Assembly (NCBI GenBank): GCA_934277945.1
Contig: CAKQWA010000004.1
Span: forward strand, 93,750-157,749
Direction of reading: 5' to 3'
Length of the DNA: 64,000 nucleotides
Source of the DNA: an uncultured Alphaproteobacteria bacterium
Lineage (GTDB): Bacteria; Pseudomonadota; Alphaproteobacteria; CAAGCB01; CAG-977
In this document: one piece after another, positions 31,845-40,208 of the stretch
How positions within the stretch are numbered: the first letter of the stretch is position 1
Layout: every line of letters begins with the position of its first letter
Program-made: the position numbers and the translations under genes
The notes under the pieces: generated by a model
Seen by the model: the letters and a program-made list of their open reading frames with translations, nothing else
Databases searched by the model: none
Told to the model about the DNA's origin: nothing

Positions 31845-33914
31845 TCAGCGTCCGGCTTGCCTTTGGCGCAACACATACGCTTGGAATTGCGCGCCGCGCT
31901 TGTCCGCGTCCTGCTGGCGCGCGGCGGCGGGACGGGGTTTGCCGTCAGACTGCTTTTTTTGCATTTTTTTCAAGCGGTCGGTCAGTTGCAGGGTCGAAGC
32001 CTGCTTTTTCGGCGCGGCTTCTTTCACCGGCGATTTTTCCCGATACGCTGGCGGTTCGATGCCGTTCTGACGATCCTGCTTGATTCGCTTGTTTATTTCC
32101 AGTCTTTCCTTTAAAGTCTTTTGACGCGTCAAAGCGTCCGCCGTCAAGTACGCGTCGAGTTCCCGCTTCAACGCTTCGCCGCGCAGGGACGGGTCTTTTT
32201 TCAGCAAATTGAAATAGTTGACGCCCTGACTGACGAGTTTGCGGCGCGCGTTGGTTTTCGGTTCCTGCGTCAAAGCCCTGATTTGTCCCTCCGGAATGCC
32301 GATGTACGCCGCCATGCCCTCGAACGTTTGCAAATCGCGTTTGTCGTCGGGCAGTTTTTTCGCCACTTTCACAAACGTCGGCACGGAATTCGCCAGTTTT
32401 TCCGTCCGCGCCGCGTCGCGCATCTTGCGCTTTTGCTTGTTTTCCAGTTCCATTTGACGCTCAAATTCAATGGATTTTTGCACCAAATCCTCCGGCGTCG
32501 ACGGATAGCCGTGATAACATTCCGCAATCGTGTCCAGCGCGGTTTTCGACGTTTTGCCGATAAACACGTCCGCCGCCGCGTCCAAAGCCGGCTTGCCCAA
32601 AGTTTCTTTCGGCATCAAAAAGCCGTTTTCCGCTTTGAACATTTCGTCGAATTCCAGACCGCTTTTGCCGAAAGAGTCCATCAATTTGTTGACCTGCGCC
32701 GTCGGCAGATTTTCCAAATCGTGCACGGATTTCAGTTTTTTACCCGTCTGCTTTTGCAAATCTTCAAACAGTTTCTTTTCCGCCTTGGAAGCGTCGCCGT
32801 TCAAATACCGCTCGAACGAAACGGAAAGTTGCTGGGCGCGCACCGCCAAATCGGACGCGTTGTCCATGCCTTTGCAGTATTCAAAAACCGTAATGCGCTG
32901 GTCGGGAGACAAACTTTTATAGAATTCCTGCGACTGTTCGGGCGTCATCCCCATGTGCTTCAAGAAGAACGCCATCGCTTCGCCGCTCTGCACGCGATCC
33001 ATGTCTTTCATTTCCCGTGTCAGTTTTTCGCCGAAGACCTCTTTCATCAAATCCAAAGCGCGTTCGTCGCACAATTTGCGGATTTCCTCGGTTTCCTTGC
33101 CGTTGCTCTGGCGGAACAACTTGTCAATCAAACAGTCGTGCTTGTAGCGTTCCGAATTCAAGTATTCCGCACGCCCCCAGTCCTGCGTCATGGCGAAACT
33201 TTCCGCCGACATACGCGAACGGTCGAACGGTTGCGGCTTTGACGACGATTTCGACGAACCGTAAAGCGATTCGCTTTGAGAAACGCGTTTTTGCGCGCTT
33301 TGAACGGCGGCGTTGGATTTGGCGCGTTCCGCCGGCGTTTGAAGCGGGATCCCCGCCGCTTTGCACGCCCGCAAGACTATCGCGCGCATTTCGGGCGGAA
33401 TTTCGCCCTCGACGGCTTTCCAGCCGCGTTCCTTAATCGCTTGCAACAACGCGTACAGTTTGTTGAAGCGGGGCTTTTTGCGGCGGATGCTGTGGAAAAC
33501 CTGAATCTTGTTTCCGGAATCTTCAATGCTGCCGCCGCCGGCGAAACCGACTTTGACGCACTTTTCGCGCCCGTTTTTGTCGTACAGCATTTTTACGTTG
33601 GAAATTTTATAGCCGGTCGTGCTGACGCCCGCCTTTTTCAACGCTTCCGCCTGACGTTTCTGGAATCCTTGCCAGAAATCGTACAAACGGCGGGGGGATA
33701 CGGTCGATTTTTGATTCTCGTCCTCTTGTTCGCGCGGTTTCGTCAGTTCGAAAGACGGCACTTCCTTCGCGGCTTTGCGTTCCGTGCCCAAGCGGGTTTT
33801 GGCGCGTTCGGAAGCAAGCGACCGCTTTTCGCGCGCCTTGTTTTTGCGTTCTTCCATTTCGCGTTTGCGCGCGACGCGCTTTTCCGCTTTTTTCTGTTCT
33901 TCTTCGCTTGCCAT
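31845..33914 (-). CDS. large charged coiled-coil protein with LPD7-like segment (gene 3 of the operon)
   Basis: A 689-residue protein from ATG 33914 (AAAGGGACG upstream); an in-frame TTG at 33932 is less likely. The N-terminus is a Lys/Glu/Arg helix. Residues ~75-190 (RRLYDFWQGFQKRQAEALKK, FAGGGSIEDSGNKIQVFHSI, IKERGWKAVEGEIPPEMRA) align with the same region of the preceding gene and resemble the LPD7-type domain of polyvalent proteins: a GD/GN-x-I strand, then a helix ending in KGW, then E-x-R-A-x-x-L-A. The middle is helical with no enzyme motif. The C-terminal tail KRGAQFQAYVLRQRQAGR is basic and matches that of the neighbour. No signal peptide or membrane helix. Function unknown. Confidence 0.8.
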   Translation of the reverse strand: MASEEEQKKAEKRVARKREMEERKNKAREKRSLASERAKTRLGTERKAAKEVPSFELTKPREQEDENQKSTVSPRRLYDFWQGFQKRQAEALKKAGVSTTGYKISNVKMLYDKNGREKCVKVGFAGGGSIEDSGNKIQVFHSIRRKKPRFNKLYALLQAIKERGWKAVEGEIPPEMRAIVLRACKAAGIPLQTPAERAKSNAAVQSAQKRVSQSESLYGSSKSSSKPQPFDRSRMSAESFAMTQDWGRAEYLNSERYKHDCLIDKLFRQSNGKETEEIRKLCDERALDLMKEVFGEKLTREMKDMDRVQSGEAMAFFLKHMGMTPEQSQEFYKSLSPDQRITVFEYCKGMDNASDLAVRAQQLSVSFERYLNGDASKAEKKLFEDLQKQTGKKLKSVHDLENLPTAQVNKLMDSFGKSGLEFDEMFKAENGFLMPKETLGKPALDAAADVFIGKTSKTALDTIAECYHGYPSTPEDLVQKSIEFERQMELENKQKRKMRDAARTEKLANSVPTFVKVAKKLPDDKRDLQTFEGMAAYIGIPEGQIRALTQEPKTNARRKLVSQGVNYFNLLKKDPSLRGEALKRELDAYLTADALTRQKTLKERLEINKRIKQDRQNGIEPPAYREKSPVKEAAPKKQASTLQLTDRLKKMQKKQSDGKPRPAAARQQDADKRGAQFQAYVLRQRQAGR

Positions 33915-33947
33915 AACCGTCCCTTTCAGCAAGAGGAGTTTGATTTT

Positions 33948-36533
33948 TTACGCCCTGCCCTGCATATCGTGCACATAGCGATCCATTTGCGCGCCGCGGT
34001 CGGATTTTCTCTGCGCCGGCGTCTGCTCTCTGGTTCTGGATTTCATTCTTTCGAGGCGTTCGGCGATTTCCTCGCGGTCTTCCGCCTGTCCGCGCGCCCG
34101 CATTTTTTCCGCCAAGGACATTTCGTGCGGACGGCCGACTTTCTGCATTAAAGACAGCGTCGATTCTTTCGCTTTCGGCTTTTCGGCGGACGCTTTGTTT
34201 TTGACCGCGACTTCTTCGGCAAGGCGCATACGCTCGGCTTTCTGCGCGGTGCCGTCCATGGAGCGATATTTCGCAAAACCCTGTTCGACGGCGTTCATGT
34301 CGTTGCCGTTGGCGCGGCGCAAATTCTGCCAGTATTCAAAATCGCGATTCAGTTCTTTGCGTTCTTCCGGCGTTTGCGGCGCGGGAACACCCATCGCCGC
34401 CGCTTTTTCTTCCAAAGCGGACTGCGCTTTTTGCTCGTTGCTCTGCCGGACGGCTTCGCTCACGGCGTTCCACGCTTCCTGTCCGTACGCTTTTTTGCCG
34501 ATTTGCAACGCTTTCGTCATTTTCTTTTCGTCGTAGAAGTCTTCCACGGAACGAACGCCGAGTTCTTTCAAAGCCTTGTTCATGTCCGCGAACGCTTCGT
34601 CCTGCGGATTTTCCAGAGCGGCTTTCATAAAGCTCATCTTGACAATGACCGCTTCCTGCGGCTCGTCCGAGGTGTATGTAATCTCGGTTTTTGAAGCCGG
34701 TTCAGCCTGTTTTTGAGCCTGTTTCGCCTGCGCTTTTTGCTCGTTGCTCTGCCGGACGGCTTCACTCGCCTGATTGTCTTTCGCGGGTTTGGCGCGCTTT
34801 TGCCAAGCCTCCTCGCTTAACGGCGACTGACCTTTGGCTTCGCGCACGGCGTTCCACACTTCCCGTCCGTACGCTTTTTGACCGATTTGCAACGCTTTCG
34901 TCATTTTCTTTTCGTCGTAGAAGTCTTCCACGGAACGAACGTCGAGTTCTTTCAAAGCCTTGTTCATGTCCGCGAACGCTTCGTCCTGCGGATTTTCCAA
35001 AGCGGCTTTCATAAAACTCATCTTGACCATGACCGCTTCCCGCGGCTCGTTCGAGGCGTATGTAATCTCGGTTTTTGAAGCCAGTTCCGCCTGCTTTTGC
35101 GCTTGTTTCGCCTGCTCTTTTTGCGCGCGGTTCTTCGCTTTGACCTCTTCGGCAAGGCGCGAACGCTCGGCTTCCTTTTCCTTTTCGCTGCTCATCTCCA
35201 AGTATTTCTGGAATTCCTGCTTGACGGCGTTCATGTCGTTGTCGTGCGCGCGGCGCAAATGCTGCCAGTATTCAAAGTCGCGGTTCAAGCGGTTCTTTTC
35301 TTCCGGCGTTCTCGGCATGGGAACGCCCATCGCATCCGCTCTTTCTTGCAGTTTGGTTTGCGCTTTCAACGCCCTGTTTTTATCATCGATTTCTTTCATC
35401 ATCGAACGGTCGCCGTTCAGGAACGCCCGCATCTGCTCTTTCGTGCCTAACTGGGCGACGTCGCGCAAGTCGAACAATTCCTGCATCTGCTTGCTCTTTG
35501 ACGGCAGATTCTGTTTGCGCAACGCTTCGATTTCCTCGGGCGTTTTAAGTCCGGAAGCGATTGCCAGCGCATAGGCTTCCTCGCGCGCCAGCTCGTCATT
35601 TTTCTTCTTAAACGCCTCCTCCATTTCGGGCGTCAACTGTCCGGATCTGCGCAGACGCGTCCACTCGTCCTTGTGCGCTTGCATGGCGTCGACGGCGTCC
35701 AGATACGCTTGCGCGTCCCCGCCTTTCAAGCCGAGCACTTCGCACGCGTTGGCGCTGCGCTCTTTCGCGGTTTTTCTCCACGCTTCGCGCGATTGCACCT
35801 TGTCTTCGTTCACGGCATAGGGGCGTTTTGCGTCAATGTTGCGGAAGTCGAACACCGGCAAAGGCTTGTACGCCGGCATACCGTTTTGCGATTTGTTTTC
35901 CGCGTCGCCGTAGAACACGGAACGCTCGGTGGACACGGATTTTTGAACGACGGTTTCTTTCTTTGTTTCCGCCGCCGTCAAGGACACGCCAGCCTGCGCG
36001 CACGCTTTCAGCACTTCGTCGCGCAATTCCGGCGGAATCGATCCCTCGACCGCTTTCCAGCCCTTTTCTTTCACCGCCATCATCAACAGATAAATCTTGT
36101 CGGGAGAGGGCGTTTTGCGGTGAATGTCGTGAATCATGCGGATGCGGTCGCCCGTATCCTGCATACTGCCGCCGCCGGCGAAACTGACTTTGACGACTTC
36201 TTCGCCCTCGCGGTTCGTCACAATGCGCACATGAGAGATTTTCGCGGGGAACGTGCTGACTTTCGCCTTTTTCATTTCCTCCGCCTGACGCTTTTGCACG
36301 CCGCGCCAGAATTCTTTTATGCGCTGGGGCGATTTTTCGGACTCTTTGGTTTTGCGTTTGGCTTTAATTTCAAACGCGACGTTTTCACGGCGTTTTTTGT
36401 ACGCCGCTTCCTGCTTGTCCAAACCCATGCGGGTCAGGGCGCGCTCGGACGGACGGCTCCGGCGGCGGTCTTTCGGCGCGTTTTTGCGCACACGTTCCTG
36501 CTTTTTTGCCTGTTTCGCGTTTTCGTCAGCCAT
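33948..36533 (-). CDS. large charged protein with LPD7-like segment and A-B-B-A internal duplication (gene 2 of the operon)
   Basis: An 861-residue protein rich in Lys, Glu, Ala and Gln. Residues ~70-187 (PQRIKEFWRGVQKRQAEEMKKAKVS, FAGGGSMQDTGDRIRMIHDI, VKEKGWKAVEGSIPPELRDEV) are close to the neighbour's N-terminal region. Repeat A (residues ~392-467 and ~703-778) contains MGVP-x-P-x-TPEE and NRDFEYWQ-x-LRRA. Repeat B (~481-561 and ~611-689) contains VKMSFMKAALENPQDEAFAD and VRSVEDFYDEKKMTKALQIG. The order is A-B-B-A. The basic tail SDRGAQMDRYVHDMQGRA parallels the next gene. The stop is 33 bases before gene 3. No known catalytic motif; function unknown. Confidence 0.82.
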   Translation of the reverse strand: MADENAKQAKKQERVRKNAPKDRRRSRPSERALTRMGLDKQEAAYKKRRENVAFEIKAKRKTKESEKSPQRIKEFWRGVQKRQAEEMKKAKVSTFPAKISHVRIVTNREGEEVVKVSFAGGGSMQDTGDRIRMIHDIHRKTPSPDKIYLLMMAVKEKGWKAVEGSIPPELRDEVLKACAQAGVSLTAAETKKETVVQKSVSTERSVFYGDAENKSQNGMPAYKPLPVFDFRNIDAKRPYAVNEDKVQSREAWRKTAKERSANACEVLGLKGGDAQAYLDAVDAMQAHKDEWTRLRRSGQLTPEMEEAFKKKNDELAREEAYALAIASGLKTPEEIEALRKQNLPSKSKQMQELFDLRDVAQLGTKEQMRAFLNGDRSMMKEIDDKNRALKAQTKLQERADAMGVPMPRTPEEKNRLNRDFEYWQHLRRAHDNDMNAVKQEFQKYLEMSSEKEKEAERSRLAEEVKAKNRAQKEQAKQAQKQAELASKTEITYASNEPREAVMVKMSFMKAALENPQDEAFADMNKALKELDVRSVEDFYDEKKMTKALQIGQKAYGREVWNAVREAKGQSPLSEEAWQKRAKPAKDNQASEAVRQSNEQKAQAKQAQKQAEPASKTEITYTSDEPQEAVIVKMSFMKAALENPQDEAFADMNKALKELGVRSVEDFYDEKKMTKALQIGKKAYGQEAWNAVSEAVRQSNEQKAQSALEEKAAAMGVPAPQTPEERKELNRDFEYWQNLRRANGNDMNAVEQGFAKYRSMDGTAQKAERMRLAEEVAVKNKASAEKPKAKESTLSLMQKVGRPHEMSLAEKMRARGQAEDREEIAERLERMKSRTREQTPAQRKSDRGAQMDRYVHDMQGRA
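34465..35100. repeat. tandem internal duplication within the large gene (repeat B)
   Basis: Two near-identical ~250-base copies, 34465-34715 and 34849-35100, offset by 384 bases (128 codons). They differ by scattered substitutions, many of which change the codon conservatively. The linker in between repeats a CTCTGCCGGACGGCTTC segment (34441 and 34752). Confidence 0.85.
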
Positions 36534-36554
36534 AGCTTTCCCCTTTCCCGTTGA

Positions 36555-36582
36555 AAAGGGCGACGATTGCGCATCGCCCTTT
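36555..36582 (-). terminator. hairpin between genes 1 and 2 of the large-protein operon
   Basis: Perfect 9-bp stem AAAGGGCGA/TCGCCCTTT with only a short T tail on the minus strand. It may act as a partial terminator or RNA-stability element, so genes 2 and 3 could be expressed below gene 1. Confidence 0.6.
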
Positions 36583-36597
36583 AACCGTTACAGCAAA

Positions 36598-38721
36598 TCA
36601 GCGCGCCGCCCCTTGCTGCATCAACTTCGTCTTCGCGGCGGCGGACATTTCCTGTTTCTGCCGCTTGTCTTCCGCTTTCTGCGCTTTTTTCTGGTTCTTC
36701 ACCGCCACGCGCGTGTCGCGATCCATTTTTTCGCCTTCCAACGCCTTCACCTGATAGTACATACTGGTTTCGCCCTCTTTGCGATGATCAAAGGAAGCGG
36801 TGACAATCTTTTCCGCGAAATCCGGATGCGCCTGACCGTATTGAGCCAGTTTCTGATTTTTCATGACCGCGTCCTGCAAAGCGCCCATCGTCACGCCGTA
36901 TTCGCGCGCCATGCCTTTCAGCGTCGCGTAAACGCCCGTCGTCGCTTCCTTGTCGGTCTTTTTGGATTTCTTTTCCCCCGTCTGTTTTTCATAGACTTTA
37001 ATCATCTTTTTGACGGCGGCGTCGATTTCCGCGCTCTGCTCTTTCGTCGGAGTCAACGTCGTCGCAACGCTGTGCGCTTCGATTTCGTTGATCGTCTTGG
37101 GAGCGACCGCGCCGACCATGGCGTCCACGTTCGCTTTGAAAACGTCGTTGTTCACGCCCTGCGGCGCATCGGGAGCCGCGCGCATGACGTCGGACGCGGT
37201 CACGTTTTTAAAGCCCGTTTCCGCCCACGCTTCGCGCACTTCTTTCAACTGCTCCTTGCTCAACTTCTTGGCGTCTTTCGCCGCGTTCACGGCGGCGATG
37301 TCGTACACGACGCCCATGAATTCGGCAACTTTTTCGGCGTCAAGCTCAACGCCGTCTTTTTCTTTCGTCACGGCGGCGAATTTCTTTCCGGCCGTTGCCG
37401 CGCTTGTCTTTTCTTCGGCGGTTTTTTCTTTCGTTTCGGACGTTTTTTCTTTCGTGCCGGAGGTCTTTTCTTTCGTTTCGGAAGATTTTTCCTGCGTCGC
37501 CGCGGATTTCGTTTCCGTCGCGCGTCCGGTCGTTTCGCCGTACATCGCTTTGCGCGTCGCCGCCGCTTCCTGTTCCCAGATTTGCGCTTTTTCCTGATCA
37601 AAGCCTTTCGGGGTCAAGCCGTGGATTCTGGCGGCGATGTACATCGCTTTTCTGAATTCCTCCGAGCCTTTGGAAACGTTGATCGCCGTGTAGCCTTTTT
37701 CTTTCAGCGCGTCAACCATTGTCAAGCAGTCTTCCAAATGAACGCCCTCGCGCAAGGTGTTCATCGTCATCGTGTCTTCCTTGTGCGGATTGACGCGGAA
37801 CGATGCGCCGGATTCCAGCTGAACGCCCATGCCGTCCGCGTCGATTTCCTTGACGTGCGTCGGGCGCACCGGACGCTTGCCGTTTTCTTCGGCGTAGACT
37901 TTCGCCGCGGCGAAAGCCTCCTGCCACGACTTGCCGGTTTCGGTTTTCACCACGGTCGTCGTCGTTTCTTTGGCGGTTTTCGCATCCTCGCCGGATTCCT
38001 TTCCGTCTTCTTTGGCGGTTTTCGCGTCCTCGCCGGATTCCTTTCCGTCTTCTTCGCCGGTTTTCACGGCTCCGCGTTCACCCTCTTCAACAACCTGTTC
38101 AATGACGGCTTCTTTTTCTCCGGCGGCTTTCTGCTCGTCTTTTTCTTCTTTTGCCGGTTCCGCCTGTTCGCGTTCCTGTTGCTTGTTATAAAAATCGGGG
38201 TCGTTCCACAAATTTTTCAAGCGCGACACGAAATGCGGCGTCATGCCCTTACGCGTTTCCTCGTCCAGTTCGCCGTATTCCGCTTCCACCGCTTTCTGCA
38301 AAAGAGCGTCGTTTCCCATGTTTTTGATGCAGGCGCGGGCGTTTTCCAGAAAAGCCCCCTCCAAATCGCGTTTTTGCGCGACGGTTTCGGGATTTCTCGC
38401 CTGATGATTTTCTTTCAAAAAGCCGACGTAATCGGCGAACGACTGGCGCGCGTCCATCAGGGAAATGTCGCGGCTGTTGCGCTCGAAAGCGCCCATGTAT
38501 TCATCGAAATCCGCCCTGAACGACGCGCCGAGAGAATCGCGCATCTGCGCTTTGAAAACGTCGTAATCGGCGCGCTTCATTTTAAGAACCTGCTCGCGCA
38601 GAGCCTCTTGCAATTCTTCCGCCGCTTTCTTTTCCGCGGCGGGATCGGCGCCATATCCGCGCAAAGTCTCAAATTGCGCTTTGAACAGTTTGGACATTTT
38701 TTCTTGTTCGGTCGATTCCAT
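36598..38721 (-). CDS. large charged protein with LPD7-like segment and Lys/Thr/Glu repeats (gene 1 of the operon)
   Basis: A 707-residue protein from ATG 38721 (GGGAG upstream). Residues ~1-180 are helical (MESTEQEKMSKLFKAQFETL; HFVSRLKNLWNDPDFYNK). Residues ~180-260 are low complexity with two exact copies of the 15-residue EDGKESGEDAKTAKE. Residues ~290-375 read VKEIDADGMGVQLESGASFR, MVDALKEKGYTAINVSKGSEEFRKAMYIAARIHGL, a good match to the LPD7 pattern (strand, helix, KGY/W-x-x-I-x-V-x-GSEEFRK). A TKEKTSETKEKT linker follows, then a ~250-residue helical C-terminus ending in a basic tail. No signal peptide or membrane segment. Function unknown; polyvalent-protein affinity is inferred. Confidence 0.8.
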   Translation of the reverse strand: MESTEQEKMSKLFKAQFETLRGYGADPAAEKKAAEELQEALREQVLKMKRADYDVFKAQMRDSLGASFRADFDEYMGAFERNSRDISLMDARQSFADYVGFLKENHQARNPETVAQKRDLEGAFLENARACIKNMGNDALLQKAVEAEYGELDEETRKGMTPHFVSRLKNLWNDPDFYNKQQEREQAEPAKEEKDEQKAAGEKEAVIEQVVEEGERGAVKTGEEDGKESGEDAKTAKEDGKESGEDAKTAKETTTTVVKTETGKSWQEAFAAAKVYAEENGKRPVRPTHVKEIDADGMGVQLESGASFRVNPHKEDTMTMNTLREGVHLEDCLTMVDALKEKGYTAINVSKGSEEFRKAMYIAARIHGLTPKGFDQEKAQIWEQEAAATRKAMYGETTGRATETKSAATQEKSSETKEKTSGTKEKTSETKEKTAEEKTSAATAGKKFAAVTKEKDGVELDAEKVAEFMGVVYDIAAVNAAKDAKKLSKEQLKEVREAWAETGFKNVTASDVMRAAPDAPQGVNNDVFKANVDAMVGAVAPKTINEIEAHSVATTLTPTKEQSAEIDAAVKKMIKVYEKQTGEKKSKKTDKEATTGVYATLKGMAREYGVTMGALQDAVMKNQKLAQYGQAHPDFAEKIVTASFDHRKEGETSMYYQVKALEGEKMDRDTRVAVKNQKKAQKAEDKRQKQEMSAAAKTKLMQQGAAR
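37969..38055. repeat. 45-base tandem repeat inside the first large gene
   Basis: Two nearly identical 45-base units (opening TCTTTGGCGGTTTTCGC) encode the repeated 15-residue acidic/Lys segment. In-frame unit length allows copy-number change without frameshift. Confidence 0.8.
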
Positions 38722-38780
38722 GTTTTGCGCTCCCTTTAAATAGGTTTTGTATGCGAACAAACTTCATTTTCTTAAAGCAT

Positions 38781-38810
38781 ACCATACTTTTTTAAATTTG
38801 AGTATGACAA
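38781..38810 (-). promoter_or_regulatory. promoter of the three-gene large-protein operon
   Basis: On the minus strand -35 TTGTCA (38810-38805), 18-base spacer, -10 TATGGT (38786-38781), about 60 bases before the start codon in an AT-rich spacer. Confidence 0.55.
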
Positions 38811-38883
38811 AATTTTGAAAAACGGTGTTTTTTTGAAAACAAGGTTTTCTGCGGGTTTTAAAACTTTTTCAGTCTTTTTTCGA

Positions 38884-38915
38884 CAAAAAAGAGCGGCGAT
38901 TGTTGAAATCGCCGC
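38884..38915 (-). terminator. pgk terminator
   Basis: Perfect 9-bp stem GCGGCGATT/AATCGCCGC with TCAAC loop, then TCTTTTTT on the minus strand. Confidence 0.88.
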
Positions 38916-38939
38916 CCGTTTTTTCCAAGCGTTTGGAAA

Positions 38940-40136
38940 TTATTTTTCCAGCACTTTGACGCCCGGCAGGACTTTGCCTTCCATCCATTCGAGGAACGCG
39001 CCGCCCGCGGCGGACAAATAGGACATTTTCTTCGCGGCGCCCGCTTTTTTCAGAGCGGAAACCGTGTCACCGCCGCCGCCGACGCTCAACAGTTTGCCGG
39101 CAACCGTGTAGTTGGCGACCGCTTCGGCGATTTCGTTCGTCGCTTTGTCGAACGGTTTGGTTTCAAACGCGCCGACGGGACCGTTCCAAATCATCGTTTT
39201 ACATTCGCCCAATTTGGCGATGACTTCCTGCGCGGCTTTCGGACCGATGTCCAAAATCATTTCGTCTTCCTTGACGTCGTTCACGTCGGCGACGCGCAAA
39301 GAGGCGGGATTTTCCGCAAATTCTTTCGCGACGACAACGTCGACCGGCAGAATGATTTCGCAGTTCGCGGCTTTCGCTTTTTCCATGATTTCGCGCGCCG
39401 TGTCAGCCATTTCGTTTTCGCACAGCGATTTGCCGACGTTCACGCCTTTGGCGTACAGGAACGTGTTCGCCATGCCGCCGCCGATGACCAGTTTGTCGAC
39501 TTTCTGCACCAAGTTGCCCAGCAAATCCAGTTTCGTGGACACTTTCGCGCCGCCGACAATGGCGCACACGGGACGTTTCGGATTGCCCAAAGCGGCGTCC
39601 AGCGCTTCCAATTCCGCCTGCATCAGCAGACCGGCGGCGTTGGGTTTCAATTTCGCCATGCCTTCGGTCGACGCGTGCGCGCGGTGGGCGCAGGAAAAAG
39701 CGTCGTTCACATAAATGTCGACGTTTTGCGCCAGTTTCGCGGCGAATTCGGGATCGTTCTTTTCTTCTTGCGCGTAGAAACGCAGGTTTTCCAGCATAAT
39801 GACGTCGCCGTCTTTCATTTCTTTAATGGCGGCTTCGACTTTCGGACCGATGCAGTCGTCAACGAAAACGATTTTCTGTCCCAGAGCCTTTTCAACGTCG
39901 GGAACGATCTGTCCCAAGGACATTTCGGGGACGACCTGACCTTTGGGTCTGCCGAAGTGGGAGGCGATGACGACTTTCGCGCCTTTGTCCGTCAAAGCCT
40001 TGACGGTCGGCACGAAACGGTCGATGCGCGTTGTGTCGGTGACTTTGCCTTCTTTAAACGGAACGTTCAAGTCGGCGCGGACGAAAACGACTTTGCCTTT
40101 TGCGTCCAAATCTTTAATCGTATTGAATTTAGCCAT
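38940..40136 (-). CDS. pgk: phosphoglycerate kinase
   Basis: Glycolytic and gluconeogenic kinase interconverting 1,3-bisphosphoglycerate plus ADP with 3-phosphoglycerate plus ATP. The 398 residues begin MAKFNTIKDLDAKGKVVFVRADLNVP and include the substrate-binding HFGRPKGQ, the hinge region, KLVIGGGMANTF and the nucleotide loop SVGGGGDTVSALKKAG. Length and domains are normal. It follows gap by 72 bases with a hairpin between the two, so expression may be partly uncoupled. Confidence 0.97.
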   Translation of the reverse strand: MAKFNTIKDLDAKGKVVFVRADLNVPFKEGKVTDTTRIDRFVPTVKALTDKGAKVVIASHFGRPKGQVVPEMSLGQIVPDVEKALGQKIVFVDDCIGPKVEAAIKEMKDGDVIMLENLRFYAQEEKNDPEFAAKLAQNVDIYVNDAFSCAHRAHASTEGMAKLKPNAAGLLMQAELEALDAALGNPKRPVCAIVGGAKVSTKLDLLGNLVQKVDKLVIGGGMANTFLYAKGVNVGKSLCENEMADTAREIMEKAKAANCEIILPVDVVVAKEFAENPASLRVADVNDVKEDEMILDIGPKAAQEVIAKLGECKTMIWNGPVGAFETKPFDKATNEIAEAVANYTVAGKLLSVGGGGDTVSALKKAGAAKKMSYLSAAGGAFLEWMEGKVLPGVKVLEK

Positions 40137-40156
40137 GGATTTTTCCTTTTTTGTAA

Positions 40157-40192
40157 AGAAAAACGGCTCCCTCCTTTGAGGGAGGAAGCCGT
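40157..40192 (-). terminator. hairpin terminator or attenuator between gap and pgk
   Basis: On the minus strand ACGGCT-(T)-CCTCC pairs with GGAGG-(G)-AGCCGT, followed by TTTTTC, immediately before the pgk RBS. Confidence 0.75.
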
Positions 40193-40208
40193 CTTTTTCC
40201 CTGATTTA

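Noticed and set aside
36319..38739. 806-codon plus-strand reading frame opposite the first large gene
   Set aside because: It is antisense to a gene with RBS, promoter and coherent composition. Its product is a Phe/Arg/His-rich string typical of shadow frames in GC-rich DNA.
31845..38760. large-protein operon as an integrated mobile element
   Set aside because: No integrase, transposase, tRNA-associated att site or flanking direct repeats are visible, so mobility is not supported even though the domain affinity suggests such an origin.
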